A stretch of DNA of 5,968 bases. Origin: Puniceicoccales bacterium. Lineage in GTDB: Bacteria > Verrucomicrobiota > Verrucomicrobiia > Opitutales > UBA9783. Position 1 is the first letter of the stretch. Each line of letters opens with the position of its first letter. Location: contig JAIRKR010000028.1 of the NCBI GenBank assembly GCA_031260015.1, positions 1 through 5,968 of the forward strand, read 5' to 3'. Position numbers and translations under genes: made by a program. Shown here in pieces: positions 1-5,558 of this stretch. The notes below the pieces were generated by a model. It searched no databases. It had not been told where the DNA came from and saw only the letters and a program-made list of their open reading frames with translations.

Positions 1-260
1 GGATTATTTTCGGGCATGTATCCCATGGATTGTTTGATTTGCTTCACTTGCGTTGTAATGGGTAAACCGTGAATGTAAACGCATCCCGAAGAAGCGGGTA
101 TAAGTCCACACAATATGCGCAATGTTGTACTTTTGCCGGCACCATTGGGCCCCAGAAATCCCACAATGTGTCCCGGCTGAACTTCAAAATTTAACTTCTG
201 AATGGCTACTTTTCGCCCGTAATGCTTGGTTAAATCTCGAACAACGATCGCAGATGCCAT
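1..260 (-). CDS. GldA-like ABC transporter ATP-binding protein (N-terminal part, runs off left edge)
   Basis: Only the first 86 residues are in the window; the rest lies beyond base 1. The protein is the cytoplasmic nucleotide-binding subunit of an ABC transporter. The Walker A motif GPNGAGKST is at residues 37-45, after an N-terminal beta region with the A-loop Tyr in LTKHYG (residues 10-15). The segment ends with GYMPENN (80-86), the Q-loop region, in the 'GY-PEN' form common in ABC-2/GldA/NatA-type ATPases where Glu replaces the usual Gln. The ATG at 258-260 is supported by a GGAAAG ribosome binding site (complement of 268-273) with a 7-nt spacer. Signature motif, Walker B and the permease partner would lie to the left and cannot be seen, so the substrate is unknown. 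In related gliding/Verrucomicrobia-type loci such ATPases pair with an ABC-2 permease; that is expectation only. Confidence 0.93.
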   Translation of the reverse strand, partial: MASAIVVRDLTKHYGRKVAIQKLNFEVQPGHIVGFLGPNGAGKSTTLRILCGLIPASSGCVYIHGLPITTQVKQIKQSMGYMPENN

Positions 261-577
261 GCGCTTACTTTCCAAAAAATTTTCGAAAAGTGCAACTTTT
301 TTCTGCAATAGACACTCAGCCACGGAGCCTACAATTTTTACCGCACCCCTCTCATGCTTTTATGGCTTACAACGTTCAAACGGTTTCTTTTATTATCCAT
401 AACAATACTTCTAATTCAAGTCACAGTAAAATAACACACGGCACGTATGCTTGATGCGTACTAAAAATCCATCACACACCCAACCGTATCGTACAAAAGC
501 TACAACCCTTTTAAACATCTTGGCATTTGCCTGCCTGGGGCAACGCAGACCCTTTGAACCGCTGATTTAACCTATTC
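261..577. other. Gene-free gap between tsaE and the ABC ATPase gene; possible structured element at its right end
   Basis: No convincing gene is seen in this 317-nt stretch. The one rightward open frame here (122-454) is the opposite strand of the ABC gene and its leader, with no family resemblance. The left part holds the candidate promoter for the ABC gene. The right part (about 480-577) is richer in GC and in short self-complementary segments: TTGCC/GGCAA arms at 527-531 and 539-543 with a 7-nt loop, an overlapping GGCA/TGCC pair near 522-531, and an imperfect 12-nt direct repeat (505-516 and 549-560, 10 of 12 identical, ACCCTTTTAAAC versus ACCCTTTGAACC). No T-run follows the hairpin on either strand, so it is not a standard terminator. 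A small RNA or the 3' untranslated region of tsaE are both possible. Confidence 0.4.
392..419 (-). promoter_or_regulatory. Possible sigma70-type promoter for the ABC ATPase gene
   Basis: Read on the minus strand: a -35-like TTGAAT (complement of 414-419), a 16-nt spacer, and a -10-like GATAAT (complement of 392-397, 5 of 6 to consensus). It would give a leader of about 125 nt before the ATG at 260. It is a consensus match by eye only, in an AT-rich region where such matches arise by chance. Confidence 0.33.
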
Positions 578-1000
578 TTAGGGCTCCCATCGAATTTTGT
601 GCTGACCTTCAGCGATTATTTCGAAATACAAATGGTAGGAAAAGTTCACGGTAATTGGAAAAAGTTCGGGCCATTCAACGGCCAGACAAAAAGGAGGTTT
701 TAAAAAATCTTCCAAACCTAAATATTCTAGAAAATTCCGATCAAGTCGATAAGCATCTACGTGAGCCAGTCGACGCGTTCCCACATGCAAATCAACCAGA
801 TTAAATGAAGGACTTTTTATAAACGGAATATGCCAAGCCATCCCAAGTCCCTTGACGAACGTTGTTTTTCCGCTTCCCAAATCTCCGTGAAGCGCCAGAT
901 AACACGTATCCGCGCAGTAGCGCGTAAAATCCGTCGCAATTTGCTGCCATTCGGTAACCGATTTGGCAACAATTCCTTGTTTTAAATCATCCAACAACAC
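578..1000 (-). CDS. tsaE: tRNA threonylcarbamoyladenosine biosynthesis ATPase TsaE
   Basis: TsaE is the small ATPase that works with TsaB and TsaD to make threonylcarbamoyladenosine (t6A) at position 37 of ANN-decoding tRNAs, in the cytoplasm. The 140-residue protein is of normal family length. Visible motifs in order: Walker A GDLGSGKTT (39-47), the switch-like SPSF (63-66, usually SPTF), HVDAYRL (80-86), LGLEDFL (94-100) and AVEWPE (107-112), the Walker-B-like strand typical of the family. The start is GTG at 998-1000, supported by a well-placed AGGGA seven bases upstream; no ATG start in this frame fits upstream of the Walker A. It overlaps the end of the upstream CPBP protease gene by 14 nt, so the two are probably co-transcribed and translationally coupled. 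TsaB and TsaD are not in the window. The gene ends TAA at 578-580 with no obvious terminator behind it. Confidence 0.96.
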   Translation of the reverse strand: MLLDDLKQGIVAKSVTEWQQIATDFTRYCADTCYLALHGDLGSGKTTFVKGLGMAWHIPFIKSPSFNLVDLHVGTRRLAHVDAYRLDRNFLEYLGLEDFLKPPFCLAVEWPELFPITVNFSYHLYFEIIAEGQHKIRWEP

Positions 1001-1916
1001 TTCCGTTTCCCTGAAGGGTTATGAGCAACAAGTAATTCATTCCATTAAACAACGCATGTAAAAAAATACTGACCTTTATGTCTCCCGTGCTACGGTAAAC
1101 GTACCCCAACCAACATCCCAAAAAAAACAAGGGGAGAAAAGAGGCTAAATGCAAGTGGAGTGCCGCAAATAAAAATGAACTCGCCATCAGGGCACTTACG
1201 TGATTAAAACGTGTATTGAGAAAGCGATAAACAACGCCCCTAAATAACAATTCCTCGGTTAACGGCGCCAGGCAGATTACGCTAATTCCAGTTAGGATCA
1301 GACATCCAGGCGACAATGTATTTTGGGAAAGTAGATGAACAATAGGTTGCTCGTCCAAAACAACGGGATATTGATGTTCCACAAGCCACCGCAAAAAAAC
1401 TTGCCAGACGATTGTAATGGGAATCAGCAAAGGTAAAACTTCGCAGTAATACGTAAAACTTTGCACAAGACTTTGAAAAAAACTCAACGGCGTTTGGCTA
1501 AATTCAGGAAAGGTATGCGTTGTGCGAAAAAGGATTTTATAAAGTAATCCAAGCAATCCTATTTGCCCCAAAAACGTTACACACAATGTACGTTCAACGG
1601 GATTTATGGGAAGTTGGTTTGCCAGTAACTTGAGGCATATATTTTGAATAAACAACGGAATTAAAATGCAAGCAAAGCATAGCAATATGCAAGGTATCCA
1701 TTCCCAATGAAGCGCAAACGGTTTGCACCAAGAATTCTGTAGGGTATGCCTGTGGAATAATTTATAAAAAGCCTTATTAATAAGAGATCCCAACCCGTAT
1801 AAAAAAAATAAAACACTAAAAAATATGCAAATCAAACTTGAAGTCGTGAGAGAAACAGCATCCGTAAGACCATCGATTTGCGGGTAATTAACGTGGGATA
1901 AGAAAAAAAGACACAT
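987..1916 (-). CDS. CPBP-family intramembrane metalloprotease (CAAX/Abi type)
   Basis: A 309-residue, very hydrophobic multi-pass inner-membrane protein with the full catalytic set of the CPBP (Rce1/Abi, ABI) family in the C-terminal third: EELLFR (221-226, the EExxxR motif), F250 to H254 (FxxxH, in FAALH) and H287 to N291 (HxxxN, in HALFN). These residues bind the metal or act in peptide cleavage in characterised members. Hydrophobic segments occur near residues 27-42, 74-97, 111-129, 158-175, 204-220, 243-270 and 282-301. The N-terminal two-thirds is not recognisable beyond being membranous. The ATG at 1914-1916 has no clear Shine-Dalgarno sequence. The end overlaps tsaE by 14 nt. The substrate is unknown; bacterial members have been linked to prenyl-protein processing, bacteriocin immunity and protein sorting, and none of these can be chosen here. 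Confidence 0.92.
   Translation of the reverse strand: MCLFFLSHVNYPQIDGLTDAVSLTTSSLICIFFSVLFFLYGLGSLINKAFYKLFHRHTLQNSWCKPFALHWEWIPCILLCFACILIPLFIQNICLKLLANQLPINPVERTLCVTFLGQIGLLGLLYKILFRTTHTFPEFSQTPLSFFQSLVQSFTYYCEVLPLLIPITIVWQVFLRWLVEHQYPVVLDEQPIVHLLSQNTLSPGCLILTGISVICLAPLTEELLFRGVVYRFLNTRFNHVSALMASSFLFAALHLHLASFLPLFFLGCWLGYVYRSTGDIKVSIFLHALFNGMNYLLLITLQGNGSVVG
1008..1012 (-). promoter_or_regulatory. Ribosome binding site fixing the GTG start of tsaE
   Basis: AGGGA on the minus strand, 7 nt before the GTG codon at 998-1000. It lies inside the 3' end of the CPBP gene and is the main reason for choosing GTG over the TTG codons that directly follow it. Confidence 0.55.
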
Positions 1917-2124
1917 GGTTATGTTTGTCTAAAAAACTGTTCAACATCCGTGGATTCATTTTCTATACCCATTAATTTTATGAACATTGGAGTTCAAACA
2001 TTTCATTTTATCACATAAAAACCTGTTATTGGCAAGTTCTTATGTTGCCCAAAAACACCGCACGAACCTTTAGTTTTAACACATATGAGAACGTATCAAC
2101 TTGAGCTTCTCAACCACAACGCAA
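1917..2124. other. Intergenic region between the SurA-like and CPBP genes
   Basis: No gene is seen in this 208-nt AT-rich stretch. It holds the candidate CPBP promoter (2007-2035). Two short inverted repeats are visible: TTGAG/CTCAA around a 3-nt loop (2101-2113), 12 nt after the SurA-like stop codon, and a weak AACTTG/CAGGTT stem (complement of about 2019-2037) followed on the minus strand by TTTT. Either could contribute to ending SurA-like transcription, but both are short and AT-rich, so no terminator is called. Confidence 0.4.
2007..2035 (-). promoter_or_regulatory. Possible sigma70-type promoter for the CPBP-tsaE pair
   Basis: On the minus strand: -35-like TTGCCA (complement of 2030-2035, 5 of 6 to TTGACA), a 17-nt spacer, and -10-like GATAAA (complement of 2007-2012) preceded by TGT, an extended -10 pattern. 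It lies about 91 nt before the CPBP start, and would make CPBP-tsaE a unit separate from the SurA-like gene. Judged by eye only. Confidence 0.4.
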
Positions 2125-3045
2125 TCACATTTCAATGGGTATTTTTGATTTAAGCACTTGAATCCATTGTTGAAAAGCCTGCTCATTCATTTCTTTCAGC
2201 AAACATTCTTCGATCATTGGTTGCACTTCCGCAAGCGGTCGAACATACGCCTCGCGTTTATCCAAAATGTGCAGAATGAAATAAAGATGATTGTATTCAA
2301 TAATCTTTGAATAGCCATCAACGGGTAATGGAAAAGCTTCTTCTGCCAAACAAGAAGCCAATTCAGACGCCGTATACCATGCATTCGACAAATTGAATTC
2401 ATCCAATTCGTCCGCTAAAGCAGCCACATTTTTACCCGCTTGTAAGCCTTTATTATAGGAATCAATTTTTTTCATTCCACCCTCCGCAAGAAGCGAGTCT
2501 GCTTTAAAGCACTTTTGTTCCAATAAAACAGAAGCAGGTTGCGTGAAATCACTCAAGTGAGTACGATAATAGTCGATAACGGCTTGGGGACTTATGTTAA
2601 ATGAACTTTTTAAAGTTTGCTGGCGCATAGCATGAATAATGATGGACCTTTTTAAATCATTTCTGAATCCAACAAAACTTTGCTCTTTATCTCTTAAATA
2701 ACTCATAAATGCACGGTAATCGCCTTGAAAGTTATCTTGAACAACGGCACTCATTTGATTGTCCAATTGGCTTGTGATAACGTTACCTTTACGGTCGTTA
2801 AAATCCTGCAAAAGCAATGCTTGTTCAATTAAATGATTCAAACAAAGGTTTCGAATTTTTTCCTTATCTTGCGGTTGGTAGGAAAGCGGGTATATTTGAC
2901 TTTCTAAATCCTGCTGTGTGATAATTTCGTTTCCCACACGCGCCACAATTTTATCCAATACTTTGCTCTCTCCAAACAGTAAAGGAACAAGCATAACCGC
3001 ACTCATAGATATGCCAATCAGTTTGCTTAATTTAAACAAAAACAT
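2125..3045 (-). CDS. SurA-like periplasmic chaperone with degenerate parvulin domain
   Basis: A 306-residue exported protein resembling SurA, the periplasmic chaperone for outer-membrane protein assembly. From the chosen ATG (3043-3045) it begins with a signal sequence: basic FKLSK, then a hydrophobic core up to about residue 23 (ending VPLLFG), without a clear AxA cleavage site. The SurA N-terminal domain follows: DKIVARVGNEIITQQDLE (31-48) matches the family opening 'D-I-A-V-N/G-I---L', then helix NHLIEQALLLQDF (70-82) and a helical region to about 170. The C-terminal part (about 172-264) keeps the general parvulin layout but lacks the usual RHIL-type strand and the D-G-W/F motif. E. coli SurA is about 430 residues with two parvulin domains; this has at most one. 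The open frame extends upstream to 3129, but that would overlap the divergent CoA-transferase gene and bury the signal sequence. A GAAGG sits only 1 nt before the chosen ATG, so the start is not certain. Confidence 0.82.
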   Translation of the reverse strand: MFLFKLSKLIGISMSAVMLVPLLFGESKVLDKIVARVGNEIITQQDLESQIYPLSYQPQDKEKIRNLCLNHLIEQALLLQDFNDRKGNVITSQLDNQMSAVVQDNFQGDYRAFMSYLRDKEQSFVGFRNDLKRSIIIHAMRQQTLKSSFNISPQAVIDYYRTHLSDFTQPASVLLEQKCFKADSLLAEGGMKKIDSYNKGLQAGKNVAALADELDEFNLSNAWYTASELASCLAEEAFPLPVDGYSKIIEYNHLYFILHILDKREAYVRPLAEVQPMIEECLLKEMNEQAFQQWIQVLKSKIPIEM

Positions 3046-3116
3046 GCCTTCATCAAAAAGGTATTCTGGAACGATTTTCAATCTTATTTGTCGTAAATGT
3101 ACTCGAAAAAGGTTGA
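3046..3116. promoter_or_regulatory. Divergent intergenic region between the SurA-like and CoA-transferase genes
   Basis: These 71 bases separate two genes pointing away from each other, so they should carry at least part of both promoters. No convincing -35/-10 pair is seen on either strand. On the plus strand AAAAAGG (3106-3112) lies 4 nt before the ATG at 3117 and is the probable ribosome binding site for the CoA-transferase. Confidence 0.4.
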
Positions 3117-4640
3117 ATGAGCCACACAATTGTTCTAGGACATCATAACATCGACAAGCGTTTCTCAGATTTAACAGCGAGTGAAGCAGCTGTGCTTATT
3201 CAAAATGGACAATGCGTAGCGTGCAGTGGCTTTACGCCTGCCGGTTGCGTTAAGGCTGTACCTAAAGCTCTGGGAGAACGTGCGACATTATTGCACCAAT
3301 CGGGAGAAAATTTCCGCATAAAACTACTTGCTGGAGCCTCTACGGGTGACAGTATAGATGGCGTTTTAAGCCGTGCCAACGCGATTGAATGCAAAATTCC
3401 TTATCAAGCAAACAAAGATTTACGAACACTGATTAATGCGGGTCACGTTGCCTACACCGATTTACATTTGTCTCATCTGTGCCCATTCATCCATCAGGGG
3501 CTTTTGGGCCCCATTCATTGGGCTATTATTGAAGTTGCGGACTACACGCAAGAGGGGGAACTCCTACTGACAGGATCCGTAGGCGCCACACCCACTTTCT
3601 GTCAACATGCGGAAAAAATTATTTTAGAGCACAATACCTACCACCCAACATTCATTCAAGGACTGCACGACATCTATGCGTTACCCAATCCGCCTCATCG
3701 TAGAATAATTCCTTTGGAAAACATAAATGACCGCATGGGGACGCACGTCGTTAAGGTAGATCCACAAAAAATCGTCGGCGTTGTGCGCACGTGTGAACCT
3801 GATGATGTATCGGATTTTAAAGAATCAACCCCTATTTATCAACGCATCGGAGAGCTTACGGCCGAATTTTTTGTACAAGAAATGAAGAGTGGCCGAATTC
3901 CGTCTTCATTTCTTCCCGTTCAATCGGGTGTTGGCAATATAGCCAACGCCGTCTTAAAGACGATGGGAGAACAGTCAAAAATCCCTCCGTTTGCAATGTA
4001 TTCGGAAGTAGTTCAAAACGCTGTCATTGAATTGATTCAAAAAGAAAGCATTTATTTCGCGAGTGCAACCGCCTTGACGGTGACCAACGTATGGCTTCAA
4101 CACATTTACAGTCACTGGGACTTCTATAAAAATAAACTTGTCCTACGACCCGAGGAGATCACGAATCATCCAGAAATTATTCAACGTATTGGTTTGCTCA
4201 GTTTAAATACCGCGTTGGAAGTAGATTGCTTCGGCCATGTGAATAGCACGCACGTATGCGGTAATTCCGTTATGAATGGCATTGGCGGTTCCGGAGATTT
4301 TACACGCAACGCATATATTTCCGTTTTTATCCTGTCTTCCACAGCCAAAAATGGCACCATTTCTGGCATTGTTCCATTTTGCTCACACATTGATCACACG
4401 GAACACGACGTGCAGGTCATCATTACGGAACAAGGCGTCGCAGACTTACGCGGGAAATCGCCAACACAACGTGCGACCTGCCTCGTGGAAAATTGTGCAC
4501 ACCCGGATTATAAACCGTTATTGAGAGATTACTTACGGCTAGGCCAGTCGGGACACATAAGACATAACCTTAGCCATGCATTTTCATTCCACAACGCATT
4601 CTTAAAAACAGGCGATATGCGTCTTTGCCAATTTGATTAG
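3117..4640 (+). CDS. Succinyl-CoA:acetate CoA-transferase (acetyl-CoA hydrolase/transferase family)
   Basis: A 507-residue cytoplasmic class I CoA-transferase, the same length as characterised enzymes of the AarC/Cat1/YgfH group (about 500-505 residues). These move CoA between acetyl-CoA/acetate and succinyl-CoA/succinate (or propionyl-CoA in some members). Visible features: N-terminal SGFTPAG (37-43), GVGNIANAV (271-279), the catalytic Glu in MYSEVVQ (E297, matching Glu294 of AarC) which forms the glutamyl-CoA intermediate, NGIGGSGDFTRNAY (387-400) and VIITEQGVADLRGKSP (434-449). The end, FLKTGDM (495-501), is also family-typical, so the protein is complete. The ATG is preceded by AAAAAGG. 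It is divergent from the SurA-like gene and followed by a gap. In bacteria lacking succinyl-CoA synthetase it can close the TCA cycle and detoxify acetate; alternatively it serves acetate production. Acetate versus propionate preference cannot be read from the sequence. Confidence 0.95.
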   Translation: MSHTIVLGHHNIDKRFSDLTASEAAVLIQNGQCVACSGFTPAGCVKAVPKALGERATLLHQSGENFRIKLLAGASTGDSIDGVLSRANAIECKIPYQANKDLRTLINAGHVAYTDLHLSHLCPFIHQGLLGPIHWAIIEVADYTQEGELLLTGSVGATPTFCQHAEKIILEHNTYHPTFIQGLHDIYALPNPPHRRIIPLENINDRMGTHVVKVDPQKIVGVVRTCEPDDVSDFKESTPIYQRIGELTAEFFVQEMKSGRIPSSFLPVQSGVGNIANAVLKTMGEQSKIPPFAMYSEVVQNAVIELIQKESIYFASATALTVTNVWLQHIYSHWDFYKNKLVLRPEEITNHPEIIQRIGLLSLNTALEVDCFGHVNSTHVCGNSVMNGIGGSGDFTRNAYISVFILSSTAKNGTISGIVPFCSHIDHTEHDVQVIITEQGVADLRGKSPTQRATCLVENCAHPDYKPLLRDYLRLGQSGHIRHNLSHAFSFHNAFLKTGDMRLCQFD

Positions 4641-4703
4641 AAATTCTCCGTCCGTATGGCACCCGCTTATGCTTTGTGGTAACATTCATTTTCCGCACGG
4701 CAA

Positions 4704-4720
4704 TGGAATTAGAAATTCCA
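4704..4720. repeat. Perfect 7-bp inverted repeat (TGGAATT-AGA-AATTCCA)
   Basis: Arms at 4704-4710 and 4714-4720 around a 3-nt centre. It contains the second copy of the 11-bp direct repeat ATTAGAAATTC (4708-4718), whose first copy at 4636-4646 spans the CoA-transferase stop codon. No T-run follows. It could be an operator-type site or a small hairpin; the role is unknown. Confidence 0.55.
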
Positions 4721-4830
4721 GGCGTTGCATCACCTTTTCCCAACCACTCGACGATTCTAAATCCACCTGCATAACGCGCAATTTCATAGTCCAAAACGAC
4801 AAATGGGCAAGTTCAGGCTTCCTTTTGTTG

Positions 4831-4865
4831 GGAATTGAGTTCGCGGCATTATTGAACTTAATTCC
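4831..4865. repeat. 12-bp near-perfect inverted repeat upstream of the ExbB/ExbD-like pair
   Basis: Left arm GGAATTGAGTTC (4831-4842), an 11-nt centre, and right arm GAACTTAATTCC (4854-4865). One position differs from perfect complementarity and becomes a G-U pair in RNA, so the transcript can form a continuous 12-bp stem. The right arm ends 60 nt before the chosen ATG (4926). A T-run (4873-4877) begins 7 nt after the stem, too far for a standard terminator, although a weak one for the CoA-transferase is possible. A protein-binding palindrome or a leader hairpin controlling the downstream operon are the alternatives. Confidence 0.65.
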
Positions 4866-4925
4866 TTGAAAATTTTTACTCAAAAAAGCTTCTCTCCCGC
4901 CAATGAGCGTATTACAACTCTTTAC

Positions 4926-5558
4926 ATGACCATGATCGGATTATTTAAACAAGCAGGCTACTTTTTGTACCCACTTGCTCTAATGGGGTTTTTGTCGTGC
5001 CTGTTTTTTTTCGAACGTCTTATTTACCTGCACAAAGGGCACATAAAGCCTGAACCTTTTTTAAACGGTATTCAAAATTTACTTCACAAAGGCAGACGCC
5101 TTGAAGCCATTACTTTATGCGAAGAAACTCCAGGACCCGTTGCACATATCGTAAAAATCGCCCTCGTATATCTGCAAGAACCGATGGCCATTTTAACGGA
5201 AGAATTAAAAAAACAAGCACTTTTGGAACTGCCTATTTTAAGAAAACACATCGATTCCATTCGTGTGATCGCGCAGTTATCTCCACTGTTGGGGCTCATT
5301 GGCACCGTTTTTGCCCTTCTGAAAGGTTTTTGGACCTTGGGATCCCTGGAGGCTTATACGTCCGTAACAAGTTTATCGCCCTACATCGTTTCGGCCCTTT
5401 CCTTAACTTTTTTAGGACTCACGTGCTCTATACTTTCTTACGCAGCCTATCATTTTCTCGTGGGACGACTTAAAGCCATCTTATTTGACATGGAATGGAC
5501 AGTGCATACGCTGCTGCTTTTTTTAGAACAAAAACGAAAAATCAACGAAAATGCGTAA
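4926..5558 (+). CDS. ExbB/TolQ/MotA-family inner-membrane protein, divergent
   Basis: A 210-residue protein of the proton-channel family whose members (ExbB, TolQ, MotA) power outer-membrane transport, Tol-Pal constriction or motility. Three membrane helices fit the family: TM1 about 12-35 with FERLIYL (29-35), TM2 about 116-136 and TM3 about 153-178, with a cytoplasmic domain between TM1 and TM2. The hallmark SPLLGLIGTVFALL (119-132) aligns with the ExbB/TolQ TM2 motif and keeps its Thr (T127). TM3, SPYIVSALSLTFLGL (151-165), aligns with APGIAEALLATAIGL of E. coli ExbB, keeping the second Thr (T161) but with Ser156 in place of the essential Glu176. Start choice: the open frame begins at a TTG (4866) abutting the inverted repeat, whereas family members begin just before TM1, which favours ATG 4926 (or 4932). 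None has a good Shine-Dalgarno. The stop overlaps the next gene by 8 nt. Confidence 0.88.
   Translation: MTMIGLFKQAGYFLYPLALMGFLSCLFFFERLIYLHKGHIKPEPFLNGIQNLLHKGRRLEAITLCEETPGPVAHIVKIALVYLQEPMAILTEELKKQALLELPILRKHIDSIRVIAQLSPLLGLIGTVFALLKGFWTLGSLEAYTSVTSLSPYIVSALSLTFLGLTCSILSYAAYHFLVGRLKAILFDMEWTVHTLLLFLEQKRKINENA

Larger units (their letters stand above)
4641..4925. other. Gap between the CoA-transferase and the ExbB-like gene, with two inverted repeats
   Basis: No gene is called in these 285 bases. Three open frames cross the gap: one leftward (4570-4794, TTG start, no ribosome binding site, overlapping the CoA-transferase end), another leftward (4686-4883) and one rightward (4633-4869). 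None resembles a known family. The stretch holds two inverted repeats with GGAATT/AATTCC arms (listed separately) and an 11-bp direct repeat ATTAGAAATTC (4636-4646 and 4708-4718). No hairpin with an immediate T-run is seen, so termination of the CoA-transferase transcript is unexplained. No clear promoter for the ExbB-like gene is visible either. Confidence 0.45.

Noticed and set aside
122..454. Rightward open frame of 110 codons
   Set aside because: It is the opposite strand of the ABC ATPase gene and its leader. It has no family motifs and no suitable ribosome binding site.
527..543. TTGCC/GGCAA hairpin as terminator of tsaE
   Set aside because: The stem is short and no T-run follows on either strand.
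2101..2113. TTGAG/CTCAA hairpin as terminator of the SurA-like gene
   Set aside because: It has only 5 base pairs, is AT-rich, and no T-run follows on the minus strand.
3046..3129. Upstream extension of the SurA-like gene to an ATG at 3129
   Set aside because: It would overlap the divergent CoA-transferase gene by 13 nt and place 28 residues before an otherwise good signal sequence.
4866..4925. TTG start giving the ExbB-like protein 20 more residues
   Set aside because: The TTG abuts the right arm of the inverted repeat, has no Shine-Dalgarno, and family members start just before the first membrane helix, as the ATG at 4926 does. It is not fully excluded.
5117..5473. Rightward open frame of 118 codons inside the ExbB-like gene
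   Set aside because: It is a shifted-frame shadow of a gene that has clear family motifs in its own frame.
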